Shown piece after piece: positions 38,525 through 49,616 of a stretch of DNA of 64,000 nucleotides (positions are counted from its first letter, which is position 1; every line of letters starts with the position of its first letter). The stretch is from Botrytis cinerea B05.10 (Eukaryota > Ascomycota > Leotiomycetes > Helotiales > Sclerotiniaceae), in assembly GCF_000143535.2 (NCBI RefSeq), contig NC_037317.1:1674001-1738000 (forward strand). The letters are read 5' to 3'. A model generated the notes under the pieces. It searched no databases. It saw only the letters and a program-made list of their open reading frames with translations, and was not told the origin of the DNA. Both the position numbers and the translations under genes were made by a program.

Positions 38525-39454
38525 GATCCATGTTCTACAGATAATTGGCAGAAGGAGTCAAGTTGGAAGGGAAACAACGGTGAATTTAGAATGTTAATCG
38601 CTTAATAAGCTCGCGGTTCTTGAACCTGTGGTACAGAGATCGTATGTAGAAGCTGTAGAAGCCGTGAAACAACCCGAATGAATTATTGGTTCGAATTACT
38701 ATTATTGTCATGTACGAGACGGGTTGAGATGAGGTAACATCGATATCACAAGTCAATGTGCCATTGAGCCATCCTAAGGTTATGATGTCTGTGCATTTCC
38801 CCACAGTGTCATCGGAACATCATAATTCCGCGCACACGTCACGCTAGTATCGCCCCGCCACGTGCCTGCCAAAATTGATCTCGCCGTCTCGCCGTTGCCC
38901 TCGCCGTTGCCCTCGTACTCTTTCACGCTTTCACCCCCTCGCTGGCTGCTCATCGAAGAGTTAAAACATCGATTGTATTGATGTCACAAGATATGTCTCT
39001 TTGACGCGATCTGCTCTTTCTTGATTGAAGGCTGCGAGGTATACTCGTACCTACCGGTACAGATACACCCTTCCCATTCCACTTCCACTCCTACTTCCAC
39101 TTCCACTTCTGCCTCTAACCTTTCTATTCCTCCCTCCAATTCAATCCATACCATCTTTTATCATCCTTCTCTTCACTTCTCTCTCTTTCCTACTACGAAC
39201 ACTTTATTTAGAATCTACAGTATCGTATCATAATGGAGATAGCAGAGTAACAAATTACTTTCAATTTTATCACTCGATAAGCTTAATTCTTTATCTTATC
39301 GGGAACTTTCGTTCGAGAACACGAAGTATCAAACGCGATCTGGACGCGCGAGGCTATTCACTCATCGCAACACCGTATTGAATGTTCGCGTCCATTTAAT
39401 TATTCAAACCCCAACGAGCTTTTGGATTGCGCCAAACTTTCACAATAGTTCATC
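38525..39454. promoter_or_regulatory. shared divergent promoter of VPS34 and NSE4
   Basis: 930 bases between two divergent starts. A GC-rich stretch at about 38845-38940 holds the palindrome CACGTG at 38859-38864, the core bound by bHLH factors such as Cbf1 in fungi, and a repeated CTCGCCGTTGCC unit. A TC-rich tract at about 39055-39200 is typical of fungal promoters. No supported gene. Confidence 0.55.
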
Positions 39455-40941
39455 ATGTCTAGAATAAAGATCTCGGAATCTCCTGCCCCTCGTTTTGGTG
39501 ACGATTTGTACGAAGCATCCCCCGGGCCAAGTTATCCACGAAGGACTTCCGATAGCATGGCTTTATCTCCCTCTCCAGCCGCTTCTCTTTCGTCCGATAA
39601 AGAGAACCACTCTTCGAGAAATGTAACTGCTAACGGAAAAGGTCGCGCCGTAAGTGTTTCCATGGGTCCACCACGAGCACCATCACTCATCAGCAAGAGA
39701 AAGCGCACTGGAACCACCGGCGAGGGAGACAATTCAACACAACGCAACCAAAGAAGGCGCACAATCGAAGCGCTTGAAGATGACGACGAGGGGGAACAGG
39801 ATTATGATCCAGATCAAAGTGTCGAAGAGAGAAGAAAGCTTCGGTCCGACTTGAGGGGTCTTTCAAGAGCTCTGCAAGATAATCGTGCCGAGTACCTTAA
39901 TGCAGAATCGACGGGCATCAAGGATACATTGCTCAAAGCAAACAAGCTATCAGAGAAAGTTAAACAAACCTCGGATGCAACAATCGATTCACGATTGCTC
40001 GTTAGTACTGCAGACCTTGCCAAGAAGAAGACGCTGCGAATGACATCTGGTGACACCGCACAAGGAGTTGACGTGGATGATTTTGTTTCCAAAATTAAGT
40101 TATATATGGGAAGGGGTGAACGTTCGCAGGACCATGCACCACGGAACACTCAGCGGAGTCGCCGGAATGGTGCTTTAGATGAAGATGATAGCGACAACGA
40201 TAATGATGGAGAGATGCTTAACTGGGAACATCTCGGGCGCAATGCATGTTTACCGAACAATGCTCGCCCATCAGTGCCTGGTTTTCTTCTCGGCCCCCTG
40301 TCTTTGCAAAAGCGTGCCCGCAGGGCTATTGTTCGAAGAGCTCCCCTCAGACTAAACAATCTTCACGAAATACAACCGGAGGTTTTGCGAGCAGATGATA
40401 TCGAGAAATCGGAGAATGCAAATCTAACTTATTTGTGCACAAAAATTCAAGACAGATTGAAGGAAGTTCAGGCCAAGGCCTTCGATGCTGCTGAGCTGGA
40501 GGCTACTGAAGACATGTCTGAAGAAGATGGTGTTGCGCTGAGGGAGAAGTATGGTATATCGGAGAATTGTAGCATTGCATATTTCAAATTTGTCATCAAT
40601 CCATTTTCCTTCGGCCAGACGATTGAGAACATGTTCTATGTGAGCTTCTTGGTTCGGGATGGTAAAGTAGAAGTTGAAATAGACTCGGATGGTCTCCCAT
40701 ACATAGGTTTGTTTTCTCATGCCTCTCAAAAAGACAATGATAGCTAATAGAGTACTTAGGCGTCAGGGATCCAAAAGACAATGGAAGTTCTTCCCATACA
40801 GCAAGACATCAAGCAGTCCTATCCCTCGACATGCAGGATTGGAAAGAAATGATCAACCTCTTTGATATCAAAGAGCCCATGATCGATCATAGAGAAGAAC
40901 AAGACAATAATAATATTGGCGCCAAGGGATGGTATGCTTAA
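39455..40941 (+). CDS. NSE4: SMC5/6 complex kleisin NSE4
   Basis: Kleisin subunit of the nuclear SMC5/6 complex (DNA repair, chromosome segregation), bridging the SMC heads and binding Nse1/Nse3. Two exons, 39455-40706 and 40760-40941, are joined across a 53-nt intron (donor G|GTTTGT, branch GCTAAT, acceptor TTAG) to give 477 residues. Residues 1-120 are Ser/Pro and acidic, probably disordered. Residues 125-220 (RRKLRSDLRGLSRALQDN onward to VDVDDFVSKIK) match the Nse3-binding/N-terminal kleisin region. Residues about 365-465 form the C-terminal winged helix that binds SMC5, with YFKFVINPFSFGQTIENMFY, VSFLVRDG and, across the splice junction, GLPYI-GVRDP, then RHQAVLSLDMQDW. Ignoring the intron would end the protein at 40747 and lose the last family blocks. 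Confidence 0.92.
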
Positions 40942-41873
40942 ATCATGGTCTAAAGCAATAATACTTGGTGAGTTGATTGGCATTCGCTTTTTGATGGGCG
41001 CAACATGGCGTGATTACATAGGTTTCATGCCTGGCTTATGGGTGGAGTTTACTGTGAACAACCAAAAAGGAATGGATGGGAGCATGGCTGGATGAATGTA
41101 TCAAGCATCAAGTGGCGTAAAGGCGTCTTCTTATATGTTGTAGTTTTGTACCTTTTCAACGACGTGTAGGAATTTGCTGCTACGTTGTATATACTGGAGG
41201 CAATCCAGCATGTCATGTCGGCAAATAAAATCAAGCTCTAATTTTAAATATTCTCGACAAATCCCACAATGTGTCGCGTGCTTCTATGGTATTTCTGTCA
41301 TTACTTAGACTCTACGATAAGTGTTGCATTGTTTTAGTCATTTTTAGTCCTTTTCGATCGACATGCGAGTGAATGCTAGAGACGATCTAACAGGAGATTG
41401 GAGGCTTAGGCGTTTGCGAAGCCGTGTAGTCTCTTATTGTGGTCAAAATGACTACAGAGATATATTCTATAGATGTTTGTAGCCATTAATGTTAAATTCA
41501 GATTGCTTTGATCATAAACTGTGGGTTATAGTAATTCAACTGAAGAGAGGGCGTATCAATGGAAATATATATCTGTGCAAGCAAGCGGTGAAAGAGGTGG
41601 AAGGAAACGTGGACCGTGGTGAAGGTTTTGCCACCGTTCAAGTGTCTTCATTCTACCAAGTCGGATTCATCCTATCATGATCGTTTTATACGCAGCAGTA
41701 TGTTAGTATATACATGATACGGGATCGTCTATACGTCAGGACCATATTCAACTGCCTTTCCTGCAATCTTAATTTAAAGGTTAAAACCAAACACCTCGCT
41801 GTGCTGCTAAAAGATTCAAAGTCTTACGAGAATCCGGACTACATTCTGCACCGGACTACATTCTGCACCGGTT
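40942..41873. other. intergenic region between NSE4 and MCP1-like gene, convergent 3' ends
   Basis: About 930 bases holding both 3' untranslated regions. A 17-bp tandem duplication is at 41834-41871, almost touching the MCP1-like stop codon. No gene is supported. Confidence 0.6.
41834..41871. repeat. 17-bp tandem duplication, 2.2 copies
   Basis: The unit CCGGACTACATTCTGCA is present twice in perfect tandem (41834-41850, 41851-41867), followed by CCGG. It ends three bases before the stop codon region of the minus-strand MCP1-like gene, so it lies at the beginning of that gene's 3' untranslated region. Confidence 0.95.
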
Positions 41874-42901
41874 CTATCTCAGTAGTGGGATTTTTTGATA
41901 AAGAGCGTCGTATCCAGAACCAACCCAGCCAGTTTCCGCACCACCTCGTGCAATGACGCCCAACCCACCGGCGTACCAGGCAACGCTCACAAGACCAACA
42001 ATGCCATTGAGACTCCACCACCTCCTCCTCCTTTCCCTCTCAGATCCTCTAGGTAGTAACCCTAACCATTTTGCTGTGCCCCAAACCATGTGACCTGCCC
42101 CAAGCCCGACCAAAGCTACATACGTCGTCCAAGAAATCGTAGGATGCTTGACAAAGCCATGCGCAACATACCCCAGCCCAACGCCAGATGATCCTCCCTC
42201 ATGTATCAAAGGGATGACTCGGTTGACAAACATATGAGAAGCTACAAGAGGAGCGAGCACATAGCCTGAAATAGAGGTGGACGAGATCGAGGGCCAGAAC
42301 TTCGGTGATAAGAAGGAAAAGTATGAAAGAGAGCTGGATGGTTGATGGGAGGAGTAGCGTTTTTCAGCTACACGGCGGCGATAGAGACGTAATGCGAAGC
42401 CAGAGGCTATGTGAGTGGCAAGAGGGAGGCCAACGAGTAATGGTTCAAGAGGGAAGGATTCTATTGTGGGGTTTAGTGGGGTTATGCGAAGCATAGGAGG
42501 GTACTTACGATAGTATGGGCGAGTCAGTAATAAGTACTTTTCAGAAGCAGGTACCGATCTGGTAATGAGGGGTATTATAGAGGTATTCGTGATATGCAAA
42601 GCACTAAAGACTGAGAACGCATACGACGAGTAGCGTTGTATACGTGTGACTATACCACATCATTACACTATTAGTCCATACCTGTGACATGAGTTTCCAA
42701 CAAATAGCACTCACGATAATATACAGCTCCATGACCGGAACCACTAAGTCCCAATGTCGAGGACCTCCCAAACGAGGTATATGAAGGCAACTCGGGTAGC
42801 TTTTCATCCCAGTCGAGTGGGGAATCTATAGGTGAAGGATCTACTTGTTGAAGATCAACAAAAGTATCGTCTGAAGCGACAGAATCTCGCCGTTGCTCCA
42901 T
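41874..42901 (-). CDS. MCP1: MCP1-like mitochondrial outer-membrane protein (DUF1691)
   Basis: Three exons, 42901-42715, 42649-42509 and 42460-41874, give 304 residues. Introns are 65 nt (GTGAGT to ATAG) and 48 nt (GTAAGT to ATAG). The acidic N-terminus (MEQRRDSVASDDTFVDLQQV) leads into YYLTRIQRYSSYAFSVFSAL, then HITNTSIIPLI, PLLVGLPLATHIASGF, SGYVLAPLVASHMFVNR and a tail with further helices. Several His residues sit in hydrophobic segments, as in the heme-binding four-helix folds related to succinate dehydrogenase cytochrome b. Yeast Mcp1 (YOR228C) suppresses loss of the ER-mitochondria tether and acts in mitochondrial lipid homeostasis; assignment here is by family resemblance. The second intron is a multiple of three without a stop, so retaining it would add 16 residues. 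An upstream in-frame ATG at 42961 is less likely. Confidence 0.8.
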
Positions 42902-43291
42902 AATTTTCAATGTACGCAAGTGTGTGTGAGATCTCAGTATCAACAAAATGAAATTTATCAAAAAGGCATGAAAATGATGAAAATGGCAACATGAATTATA
43001 AATGAGTTTCGGGGCACTTATTAGTTGGTCACTAGGTGGGAACTAGGTAGGAACTAGACAGTCAGTGTGAAATGTGTTGAAGATGTATGGATCGGATAGA
43101 TTTAAGGTTATAAAGCTTGGACTGCACCTTAATTTTCCACCATCAGGTCACGTGGCCATGCGTAATATCCAAACTGTGAAGTTCCCAGGCAAGATGTGTG
43201 CTTGACAAACATTGGGCGCAAGAGAGAGGAAGAGGTTACAATATACAACACAACACAACACAAAACAACAAAACCGTCACAATCGCAGAAG
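42902..43291. promoter_or_regulatory. divergent promoter with CACGTG box
   Basis: 390 bases between the MCP1-like gene and the zinc-finger gene. The palindrome CACGTG at 43149-43154, in the context GTCACGTGGCC, is a good match to the centromere-binding-factor/bHLH site. A CAACACAACACAA tract at about 43250-43272 probably lies in the zinc-finger gene's 5' leader. Confidence 0.55.
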
Positions 43292-43911
43292 ATGCCCCCA
43301 GTAAATTATCCCACGTGGAATTGATTGCCTGAACAAAGTACTAATGTCATCTTCAAGCGTGGCTTCACGAATCCAGCTCCGAAAACTGAAAGTGCTCGTG
43401 AGGCTGTCAAATCTTTCTATTGTAAGTTATCATGTCCCATCCACTTTTCGTGCATTCTCTTACATGTACAGGCGAACTATGCAGCAAAGGCTACGCTCGA
43501 ATGAACGAGTATGAAGCTCATCTTTCTTCATACGACCACTCTCATAAACAACGTCTTAAGGACATGCGACAATTAACACGCGATCCGATGGCCTCTAGCA
43601 AAGCTCGAAAGGCAGAAGCGAAAGCGAACTCACAGTCTGGTTTGATATCAATAAAGTTGGGCGGAGAAGCAAGCTCAAGTACTGGAACTACTGCTGGAGG
43701 TTTCAAGAAAGGAGGTTTCAAGAAGTCGGGATTTAAAAGTGCTTTTGCCCCGGTTGACGGGGATGGAGCTGATGCACCCGTGAAGGATGAAATCGAAGAA
43801 AAGATTGAAGTGGGCAGAAGTCTTGGAGTCAAGGAAGATGGCTTAGAAAGCGATACCGATGATGAACAATACGGTTATGAGATGTACGACCCGAGATATC
43901 CTACTGATTGA
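43292..43911 (+). CDS. C2H2 zinc-finger protein, GPATCH8/ZNF804-like finger
   Basis: Three exons: a 9-nt first exon at 43292-43300, then 43358-43421 and 43472-43911, giving 170 residues. Introns are 57 nt (GTAAAT, branch TACTAAT, acceptor CAAG) and 50 nt (GTAAGT to ACAG). The single finger has Cys25, Cys28, His41 and His47 in the frame FYCELCSKGYARMNEYEAHL followed by SSYDHSHKQRLKDMRQLTRD. The YDH-x-HKQRLK-(D/E)-(L/M) ending is shared with vertebrate GPATCH8 and ZNF804 proteins, thought to act in mRNA processing. The rest is low-complexity: a Lys/Ala stretch, a GGFKKGGFKKSGFK repeat at about residues 91-105, then an acidic tail. The tiny first exon is inferred because the second exon's frame has no start codon. 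Function is unproven. Confidence 0.75.
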
Positions 43912-46648
43912 AAAACCCCGGATGTTGAAGACTTGTATCCATACGAGCTAAAGCTTCGAGATCAGCATAGTCCGAAGGCCCGGACCCTTTCATAAAACTC
44001 GCATAGCTTTTTCTTGCATGAAAGTTCTGATGGAAGAGTTCGGGCATCCTACACCAGCATTAAAGCATTGATTCTATGCACCCCGACGAAAAGAGGTGAA
44101 CATCCATGGCCATATTTATGCAGATCAATGTCAGCATTTTCTAAATTAGAAAGTGCCAAATAGCCAGAAAACATAACTACCTACTGTATGTTGGAAAAGC
44201 CGGTATCTTTTCCCAACGAGAAGATTAGTAGTTGACCTCCAACAACGATTCCCTGATTCTGGTATCGAAACGCTGCAGCGATGTGCGAAAAGTTGTGAGT
44301 ATTCGATGGGCCAACGAATTATTGGATGGATATTGCGTCTCTTTAAACTTAATATGGCATATTTGTTTGAGAGCCGTTTAATCCTCAAGCTCAACGTGGA
44401 TGATTGTCCATCGTGATAATTGGCTATGCAATGAACAGTACCGCGACATCTTTTCGAGTGGTCAAATTTGAAGAGGCTGGCATATAGAGCATAGTTAGGT
44501 GACATTCCAGGTCAAATCGGTTGGTTCAATGGAAAATTAACCCAGGAAAGGATGATATGCGAAGGCATCTGGGCCAGTCAGAGCGTGAGATTCGGACTAA
44601 AATGATCAGAATGGCAAGAATGAATTATACGTAGCAAAACTTTCGTCTTACTAGTCGTTGGCAAGCCTTCAGGTATTATGCTTGACATTAAGATCTTAGA
44701 CTTACATACTTTGTATGCGAAAAAAAGTTGCGAAGGCGGTCATGAGCTCAGCTATATATGCGATTTCCATGTAAAGGTAGTTCCCTGCCCTTTCAGCCAA
44801 TTTATTTGATTGCAATTGCTTGAAAGACACGAATAACTTCTCGTGCGACACCTGTCCTTAGCCATTATATCGAACGTCTTGGTTTAGCTTCTAGTAGCCA
44901 TAAGTCATGATGGAAATAGTGAGAGTCATGCTACTCTACGTTCTCTCTAGACCCAGACCCCAATGCGTGCTTCTATCGGAATTCAGGCCGATTTCATCAT
45001 TTGCATAAGTGCTAAGGTGTAGTCTTTATCACAGAATATACCTCGTGCCCGTTTCATCCATTAACACTAAGACAAGATACTCTAGTTTGTATTTGCTTCA
45101 ATTGGAATTTAGACATTGGTTCTAACGGGATAGAGCCTACGATGTGCTCTTGTGAGACCTGTCGTCCGATGTCGAGTTTGATTATGACAATTGACCGTTT
45201 TCAAATACTCTTCGTGCGCACACGACTAAGCATCAGAGATCCTACTATACAGATTGTCAATAGAGACTACCGATTATCATTTGCGAAATCGACGAATGGC
45301 AATGAAAGCAGTCCAAAAGGGATAACTCCTTTGCAAGTCTGTAGCTTCTCACCGTGAAGGTGGATCCACCGTCAAAAATGCGCATATTACTAGAGGCTAG
45401 TATTGCCGACAAGTAACTAGGAAGGAGAGCTACGAAACAATGTAAAGGCTATTAAATTATGATAGTTGAAACCCAAGCAAGGTCTACATTGGTTAACGTG
45501 AAACTTTGAGAGTCCACTGATCAACTGCGAATAATCGTCAATCGAGATTAGTTCTGCTGACCAGGAACTCGATGATTTATCTTTCGTCTGGTTGCAATCG
45601 CATCTACGTTTCTCTTTTCACTATATCTGCTACTGACGGCGCCATTGTCACCATGTAAAAAACTAGCTTCCGTGACACATTTTGACATACAGGTTTGCGA
45701 CTACGAAACTATTTGAGGCAATTAGATCCTACTACTCATTCAGCTTTACATTCTAGGGGCTTTCGTTTTGTGACTGAGCTATCTCTTTAATGTAAGTTTT
45801 CGGCGCATAACCACTAGCAGTAAGCAATTCGAGTATTTTATAGTGTCGTGTTCGGCCCTCCTAATAGCATATTCTGTCATCGTGACACTTGTTATCTATT
45901 CGGGCATCACAGTAGGTAAAATCTAAAACGTATGTAGACTCTCCAATTTTCTCATCTATTCTATTGGGACAAATTTTTCTGGCCTTTCAGTACGCTAGTT
46001 TGGGTCATTATCCACAATGGGCTCCTGATATCGATGAAGACAAATTCAATGAACTTGCCAACTCTTTAAATCTTCCAATCGTTCAGCAATCCCAATGGAT
46101 TTCAATCCAATGCGAGCAACTTTAGCAACGAATTGGTTCCTCTAAAGTTATATAATTATGACTTCGGAGTCACAGATCTGGGGCTGAGCTAATCCAAACT
46201 GGGAAAGTAGTCTCTGATAGGTCGAATTGCATGAGTGGATAATCAACCTCGCTTCGCAATGTACAGATTAGGAAAGTACTCTCTCATTGGCCTATTCATG
46301 GGGCTAACATATTTGCGGTTGCTAATTTTTGAAACTGAGCTCTCGTGTACATCAAAAAGTGTAGCAAGAGCTTCGTATCTCGGATCTTGGAGATCAATGT
46401 TAACGGATTTTGCTAAAGACCGGCCATGGGACGTGGCAAGCAATGATTTCATCAGAATGTATACTATTCGCTTGGTCATTTAAATAACAACGGGAGATGA
46501 GACGAGAAAAAACTATATAACATGCTGTTCACCCTCCAGTTGTGGTTAATATCAAATCAAGAACAACATCATTCAGAAACCACCCATATTCAAGCATAAG
46601 TATTTTACTTATCATCCACCACAATCTAACAACTATTCCCGAGACACT
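43912..46648. other. 2.7-kb gene-poor interval with a possible gene remnant
   Basis: Composition is intermediate. Most open frames are short and mutually overlapping. Two places deserve mention: a possible multi-exon membrane-protein remnant at about 45570-46126 (listed separately), and a minus-strand frame at 46243-46479. The latter contains YEALATLFDVHESSVSKISN, which has the look of a helix-turn-helix but lacks neighbours that would make a gene. The final 130 bases are the promoter of the dehydrogenase gene, with ACTATATAAC near 46514. Confidence 0.5.
45570..46126 (+). pseudogene. possible membrane-protein gene or remnant, unrecognised
   Basis: Three stretches read as protein-like in the plus direction. 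About 45570-45655 gives RLVAIASTFLFSLYLLLTAP. About 45842-45911 gives SALLIAYSVIVTLVIYSGIT. 45993-46126 gives YASLGHYPQWAPDIDEDKFN and ends QWISIQCEQL with a stop. The second and third join in frame across a good intron (donor GTAGGT at 45912, acceptor TTTCAG at 45992). GTAAGT (about 45791) and TTATAG (about 45841) could bound an intron before the second stretch, but the frame upstream of it hits a stop just before the donor. No start codon is convincing. It could be a decaying gene or a real gene I have mis-assembled. Confidence 0.3.
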
Positions 46649-47566
46649 ATGGCTGCTGCAGTTGCGACCCAACCCCACAATCTTCCGCTCCTCGTTACTC
46701 CCGAAACATGTCGAGGTCGTACCTACATTATTACCGGCGCCAACACCGGTCTCGGGCTTGAAGCCGCTAGGCATCTTGTTTGTCTGGGCTCCGCATCCGT
46801 GATTATGGCAGTACGTGATCTGTCTTCCGGCCTTCGCGCTCTGGCTGATATCGAATCATCCACAGGAATATCTGGCGTAGCTCAAGTCTGGGAGCTTGAT
46901 CTATCTTCGTACGCTTCCGTTATAGCATTTGCGAAAAGAGCAACCGAGGAACTTGATAGAATCGACGCAGTGATAGAGAACGCCGGGGTGGCTTCAGGAG
47001 AAAGAATCATGAAAGAGGGGCATCTGATTACAATTACAGTCAATGTGATTAGCACCGTACTGTTGGGCGTCTTGCTGTTTCCAAAATTGAAGGAGTCTGG
47101 GGAGCGATTCAGAACCTTACCGCATTTGGTCATCGTAACGAGTAGAGTCAGTTTTGATTTTGGGGAGGATTGGATGAAGATCAAGGATGACCCAATAGTC
47201 AAGTCGAACGAGGAAGAGATGACTCCAAAGGCGTAAGTTATTTGTAGTTTGTTTGATTCAGACTAACAATATTCAACTAGGTATCCACTGTCTAAACTTC
47301 TTGAAATAATGGCAATTCGTCATCTTGCCGGTCTTCTTCCTCTTCAACAAACTGGAGTTGTCATAAACCTAGTGTGTCCCGGTCTTTGCAAAACCGATCT
47401 TAGCCGCAGCGTCCCCCCGGGACTTCGTGAAAGAATAGCTAAGCAAAAGGAACAATTTGGGCGAACTGCCGAGGATGGTAGTCGAACATTATTGTATGGT
47501 GCTATTGCGGGCGAAAAGAGTCATGGATGTTTCTTGGAATCTTGTATCATCGCCGAATACGTTTGA
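46649..47566 (+). CDS. short-chain dehydrogenase/reductase (SDR)
   Basis: NAD(P)-dependent oxidoreductase with a Rossmann fold; the substrate cannot be read from sequence. Two exons, 46649-47232 and 47281-47566, are joined by a 48-nt intron (GTAAGT to ACTAG) to give 289 residues. TGANTGLG (29-36) is the cofactor-binding glycine motif, ENAG at 110-113 replaces the usual NNAG, and VTSRVS holds the catalytic Ser near 165. The catalytic Tyr and Lys are in YPLSK (196-200), created exactly at the splice junction. NLVCPGLCKTDLSR follows. The stop at 47566 is in an unusual place: a further 41 codons of family-like sequence lie at 47611-47736 but in a frame that no canonical splice site reaches. Convergent with the transcription-factor gene, 148 bases downstream of that segment. 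Upstream TATATAA near 46516. Confidence 0.85.
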
Positions 47567-47884
47567 ATCATACTCACGTCCTGTTCCTATGCTAACACTT
47601 TGACTAAAGGAATGTAATACCAAATTGGGTGACTGACATGGATGGGAAGAAATCGCAGAAGATTGTTTGGGATGTTATTGCAAGGGAATTGGAGACAATT
47701 GAGCCAGGATGCGTGGAGAAGATATTCAAAGAATGAAGCTTTTGAAGCTGCTTAGTATTAGTGCTAGTTCTTTTTCAACTACTCATATAGCTTCTTTCTT
47801 TTATCAGTGGTGTATTTGACTACATGTATCAGTGGTAGATCAGTTCTCTCTCCACACACCCTTTTTTCTTTCACCCAGCCAACT

Positions 47885-49616
47885 CTATTCTTGCCAACTT
47901 GTTAAGGAGTTATACCCCTTTTCATTATGAGAATTGGTATTTTTTCTCGAAGCGCTCAAATTATCGGAATTAGACCCTTCAATCGATTGCAGTAATGCTC
48001 TGACTTCTTTATCGTGTAAGGTATAAACCCAAGGAAAGTTCTCCAGCTTTTGTTGTACATCAGTATGGCCTTGAAGACCGAGAACTTGCATAGTTTGACT
48101 TATGTCTGAAGCTAGCCAAGTGTCATCAGAATGTCCGAAAATTGAAGCTTTACCCATAAGCAATAGCCAGAGTAATGCCTCTGGAGATCCATGTTCGATT
48201 TTGGAAAGTTCTTGTGCAGAAGACCTGATTAAACTAGCCAACAATGAATTGCCTGGGACTTTCCCATCAAGACCACGCATAAATGTTACGATGAATGATG
48301 TCAGTCCTAAGTGAATTGCATTCTCTAGAGAATTTTTAGGGCGACAACCTCCTAAAGGATACATAGAGAGGAGACGATATCCAAAAAAAAGAAGCGTATT
48401 GTGAAGCTTGTAGCCACACAAAGGCGGAGCTCTCCCGATTATGGCCTCATTGAGCAACCAAGCGAAATGAATAATATCTACCAGAAGGGTAAGGAGACCG
48501 GTGCTCAATGGCAATGAAACTAATGCACAAGAAACTGCCTGTTTCTTGTAGAAGTCTGGATTTTTGCTCCCAATTATGCAGAATATATCATTGGATTCAA
48601 TATCATGACTGGAGTACCGTGTGCGGGTGCCCCAATGGAGAGAATATTCGAGATCAGCTCTGTCTAATGTATCAACAATGGGCATGAATATAGCTTTTAG
48701 TAACTAACCTGAATATCTTTTGAGCAAGAGTAAATTGTTCCCTTTTGAAATTCGAGATACCACCTCTCATCTTAACCATCCTTTCTATTCCTTCAAGATG
48801 TATAAGGCCCTGGCTAAATTGACCCTGCAACCTATAATAATGTGACATAGTCAAAACAACCGCAATAGTAGTGTCAGCTACGGCATCGTTTCCAGATAAT
48901 TTGTCATTGATCAAGCGAAATGCAAGTGAAAGGTGATGCATTGCTATCTTAGGATCTTCCCGATTTACGACGACATTATTGAGAGCCGTAACTGATACAG
49001 CTATGCCACAGTGTAAGCCTGGGAGGTGTTGAATTAGTGAAACTGTTTTAATGTATAAGAAAAAGAAGGTGTAACGTGCATGCTTCGTCTGAAACCATGA
49101 ATTGGACGAATATTGAAGTAGATTTTTGAGTTTTAATAAGAGCTTTGCTCAATTCCACAGGGTGTCCTATACCGCTTATGAATGAAAAAGCTGCGAAACA
49201 GACTTAGGTTAGCAAGAAATTCCCCAAAAAGAAGATAGTCACTAGAATGCCGTCACAATACTTCTCTGAATGATTTTTCTATCTTTGAAAGCGTGATTTG
49301 GAAGCGAAAGACAAGTAATGCTATCCCCAACCTGTCGCTCGATCTCGTACATGCTATTCTCCTCCGAGTCTTTTTGTTCGAGACGAATCGAGTCAATCTG
49401 GGCAGCTTCCAAATTTATACCAGCCGACGTGACTACACGTTTCATTCCAGTTGGTCTCATTTTCGACGGTCGAACAAGCTTCTTTCCAGCGTTCCTTCCC
49501 AACGCGACGTGACTCCGAATGCGTTTTCGGGCTGCACGATTGATTTCTGCATTATTGATAAATTCGAAAGGCATAACTATTGACAATATCTTGAAAATTG
49601 CGGCTGTCTCACTCAT
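47885..49616 (-). CDS. fungal-specific transcription factor (DUF3468/Fungal_trans_2 type)
   Basis: Four exons, 49616-49262, 49190-49080, 49018-48709 and 48659-47885, give 516 residues. The N-terminus MPFEFINNAEINRAARKRIR-SHV is the short motif that opens many fungal regulators of this class, which often lack a visible Zn2Cys6 cluster; I see none. The middle (AMHHLSLAFRLINDKLSGND, TTIAVVLTM, GQFSQGLIHLEGIERMVKMR GG) and KIFRADLEYSLHWGTRTRYS are typical of the regulatory domain. Introns 1 and 3 are GT-AG (71 and 49 nt). The second is best explained as a 61-nt GC-AG intron (donor T|GCACGT at 49079), since no GT donor keeps frame. Translation may start at 49616 or at the Met codon at 49574. Targets unknown. 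Tail-to-tail with the dehydrogenase gene. Confidence 0.8.

Noticed and set aside
38685..38700. GGTTCGAATTA resembling a tRNA B box
   Set aside because: No matching A box or acceptor stem around it; last bases deviate from the B-box consensus.
39025..39381. 118-codon plus frame upstream of NSE4
   Set aside because: Pyrimidine-rich promoter/leader tract giving Pro/Leu/Ser low complexity; overlaps another frame and has no family resemblance.
46243..46479. Minus-strand frame with helix-turn-helix-like YEALATLFDVHESSVSKISN
   Set aside because: Isolated 78-codon frame without recognisable flanking domain or splice extension; resemblance too weak to call a transposase or regulator.
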